Source: Thermoplasmata archaeon
Lineage (GTDB): Archaea > Thermoplasmatota > Thermoplasmata > Thermoplasmatales > Thermoplasmataceae
Reading direction: 5' to 3'
Assembly (NCBI GenBank): GCA_021827885.1
Contig: JAKAUD010000027.1
Span: 1 to 5,352, forward strand
DNA: 5,352 nt
Below the pieces are notes generated by a model. It made no database searches and was not told the DNA's origin. It worked only from the letters and a program-made list of their open reading frames with translations. Each line of letters begins with the position of its first letter. Position 1 is the stretch's first letter. The position numbers were made by a program, and so were the translations under genes. This document shows, one piece after another, positions 4,513 through 5,352 of the stretch.

Positions 4513-5352
4513 ATGCTGATAGGCATTGATGTGCATAAACGTTTGGTAAATATAACTGAGATGGAAGAAGACGGAACAGTAAGAGAGAACTATGAGATTG
4601 AGAACAGTGAAGAATCGTGGAACGCATTCACGGAAAGATATATCTCCACAAAACCAGAGATAGCTCTGGAGCAATCCACATCTGGGAAGTATGTAGCAAG
4701 GCTTCTCAGAAGCAAGGGATTTTCAGTGCATCCAGCGGATCCTGCGAAGCTTGCATTGATATACAACTCCCCTAAAAAGAGCGACAAGGAAGATTCCTAT
4801 AAACTTGCCAAGCTGCTGAGAATGGGAGAGTTGCCAGAAGTGCATCTCCCATCTGAGTATTCAGATGATCTGAAATCACTGGTGAGATACAGGAAATCCT
4901 TGGGTGAAGAGGTAACGATGATAAAGAACAGGATTCATGCATTGCTGACAATGCATGGCATCAGTATAGATGCAACTGACATCTTTGGAAAAAAGGGAAT
5001 GAGGGAGATAGAAGAGTCATTTCCAAAGCTGAAGGAGAATGAGAAGATAGTGATGGAGGACATGCTGAAAAGACTATCAGATCTCTTCGATAGGGAAAGG
5101 GAAATGGAGAACAGGATTGCTCTGGCTGTGAAGGATGATCAAAGAATAAAGCTTCTTATGACCATCCCCGGAATAAATGTGTATTCAGCAGCAGTGGTAA
5201 TATCGGAGATAGATGATATATCAAGATTCAAGTCAAAGGAGAAGTTTGCATCATATTCAGGTCTAGTTCCCAGACAGGATCAGTCAGGTGACAGGGATAT
5301 CAGGGGGCACATATCAAAGAGAGGTCCCTCTATGCTCAGATTTGTTTTAGTC
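4513..5352 (+). CDS. IS110-family transposase (bridge-RNA-guided recombinase), 3' end missing
   Basis: The first 280 residues, cut by the window edge. The N-terminal RuvC-like DEDD_Tnp_IS110 domain is complete: D6 in MLIGIDVHK, E53 in IALEQS, D91 and D94 in SDKEDSYKLAKLL. A helical linker follows at about 115-205. The C-terminal Tnp20 (transposase IS116/IS110/IS902) domain begins at about 214 with LLMTIPGINVYSA, then FKSKEKFASYSGLVP, then QSGD and HISKRGPSMLR. The nucleophilic serine of this family lies in this domain. S258 (in QSG) is my first candidate and S269 the second. Family members are usually about 300-400 residues, so a few dozen to about a hundred residues are missing. ATG 4513 follows a strong Shine-Dalgarno site. 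An in-frame GTG at 4504 overlaps that site and is rejected. The protein would excise and insert the element by recombination directed by the RNA encoded just upstream. The visible part has no frameshift or stop, so the element may be active. Confidence 0.95.
   Translation, partial: MLIGIDVHKRLVNITEMEEDGTVRENYEIENSEESWNAFTERYISTKPEIALEQSTSGKYVARLLRSKGFSVHPADPAKLALIYNSPKKSDKEDSYKLAKLLRMGELPEVHLPSEYSDDLKSLVRYRKSLGEEVTMIKNRIHALLTMHGISIDATDIFGKKGMREIEESFPKLKENEKIVMEDMLKRLSDLFDREREMENRIALAVKDDQRIKLLMTIPGINVYSAAVVISEIDDISRFKSKEKFASYSGLVPRQDQSGDRDIRGHISKRGPSMLRFVLV

Larger units (their letters stand above)
4312..5352 (+). mobile_element. IS110-family insertion sequence, left part (cut by the window end)
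   Basis: The element consists of a structured noncoding left end (bridge RNA region) and an IS110-type transposase reading rightward to the window edge. IS110 elements lack long terminal inverted repeats and usually make no target duplications, so the left boundary cannot be set from repeats. I place it between the start of the decayed minus-strand gene (about 4311) and the first stem-loop (4329). The right end is outside the window. The noncoding-left-end arrangement fits the IS110 subgroup rather than IS1111, where the RNA lies downstream of the transposase. Confidence 0.85.

Noticed and set aside
4336..4787. Minus-strand open frames across the IS110 left end and transposase start
   Set aside because: They are antisense to the bridge RNA region and to the clearly identified transposase, and show no motif of their own.
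1..5352. CRISPR array, tRNA or rRNA genes
   Set aside because: No regularly spaced repeats, no cloverleaf with a TpsiC-type motif, and no rRNA-like stretch were seen on either strand.

Overview
The window is AT-rich accessory DNA. It holds one large intact gene, a decayed two-gene operon facing it, and the left part of an IS110-family insertion sequence that ends at the window edge. Heavy use of AGA/AGG arginine and ATA isoleucine codons, and the style of the IS110 transposase, suggest an archaeon, perhaps Thermoplasmata-like. This is a judgement from composition and memory, not a proof. A bacterial host is not excluded, because the transposase has a very strong Shine-Dalgarno site.

Layout. 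Positions 1-546 contain no convincing intact gene. They hold weak open stretches on both strands at the left edge, a 7-bp inverted repeat around an AT-rich core, and several potential RNA hairpins. Positions 547-3141 (+) encode an 864-residue protein with an N-terminal sacsin/NO VEIN-type GHKL (Hsp90-like) ATPase domain and a C-terminal DUF3883 (NO VEIN C-terminal) PD-(D/E)XK nuclease-like domain. It is a plausible stand-alone nucleic-acid-targeting or defence protein.

Positions 3309-4311 on the minus strand hold an eroded operon that simple ORF calling misses. Conceptual translation through in-frame stops gives an upstream gene of unknown family (about 220 codons, five nonsense codons before a frame change). 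Its TGA overlaps the ATG of a downstream gene of 113 codons by the classic ATGA arrangement. The downstream product looks like a small PD-(D/E)XK nuclease (GPVDIVA ... YIQVKYA) and is broken by three TAA codons.

From about 4312 to the window end lies the IS110-family element. Its noncoding left end (4329-4490) folds on paper into a 5' stem-loop, a closing helix and two internal-loop hairpins, which is what a bridge RNA should look like. A hairpin covering the transposase ribosome binding site follows, then the first 280 codons of the transposase with the DEDD residues and part of the Tnp20 domain.

Working model (inference): this is a defence-type or genomic-island segment. The ATPase-nuclease gene is maintained, while the opposing nuclease operon, whose 5' end abuts the IS110 insertion, has decayed.
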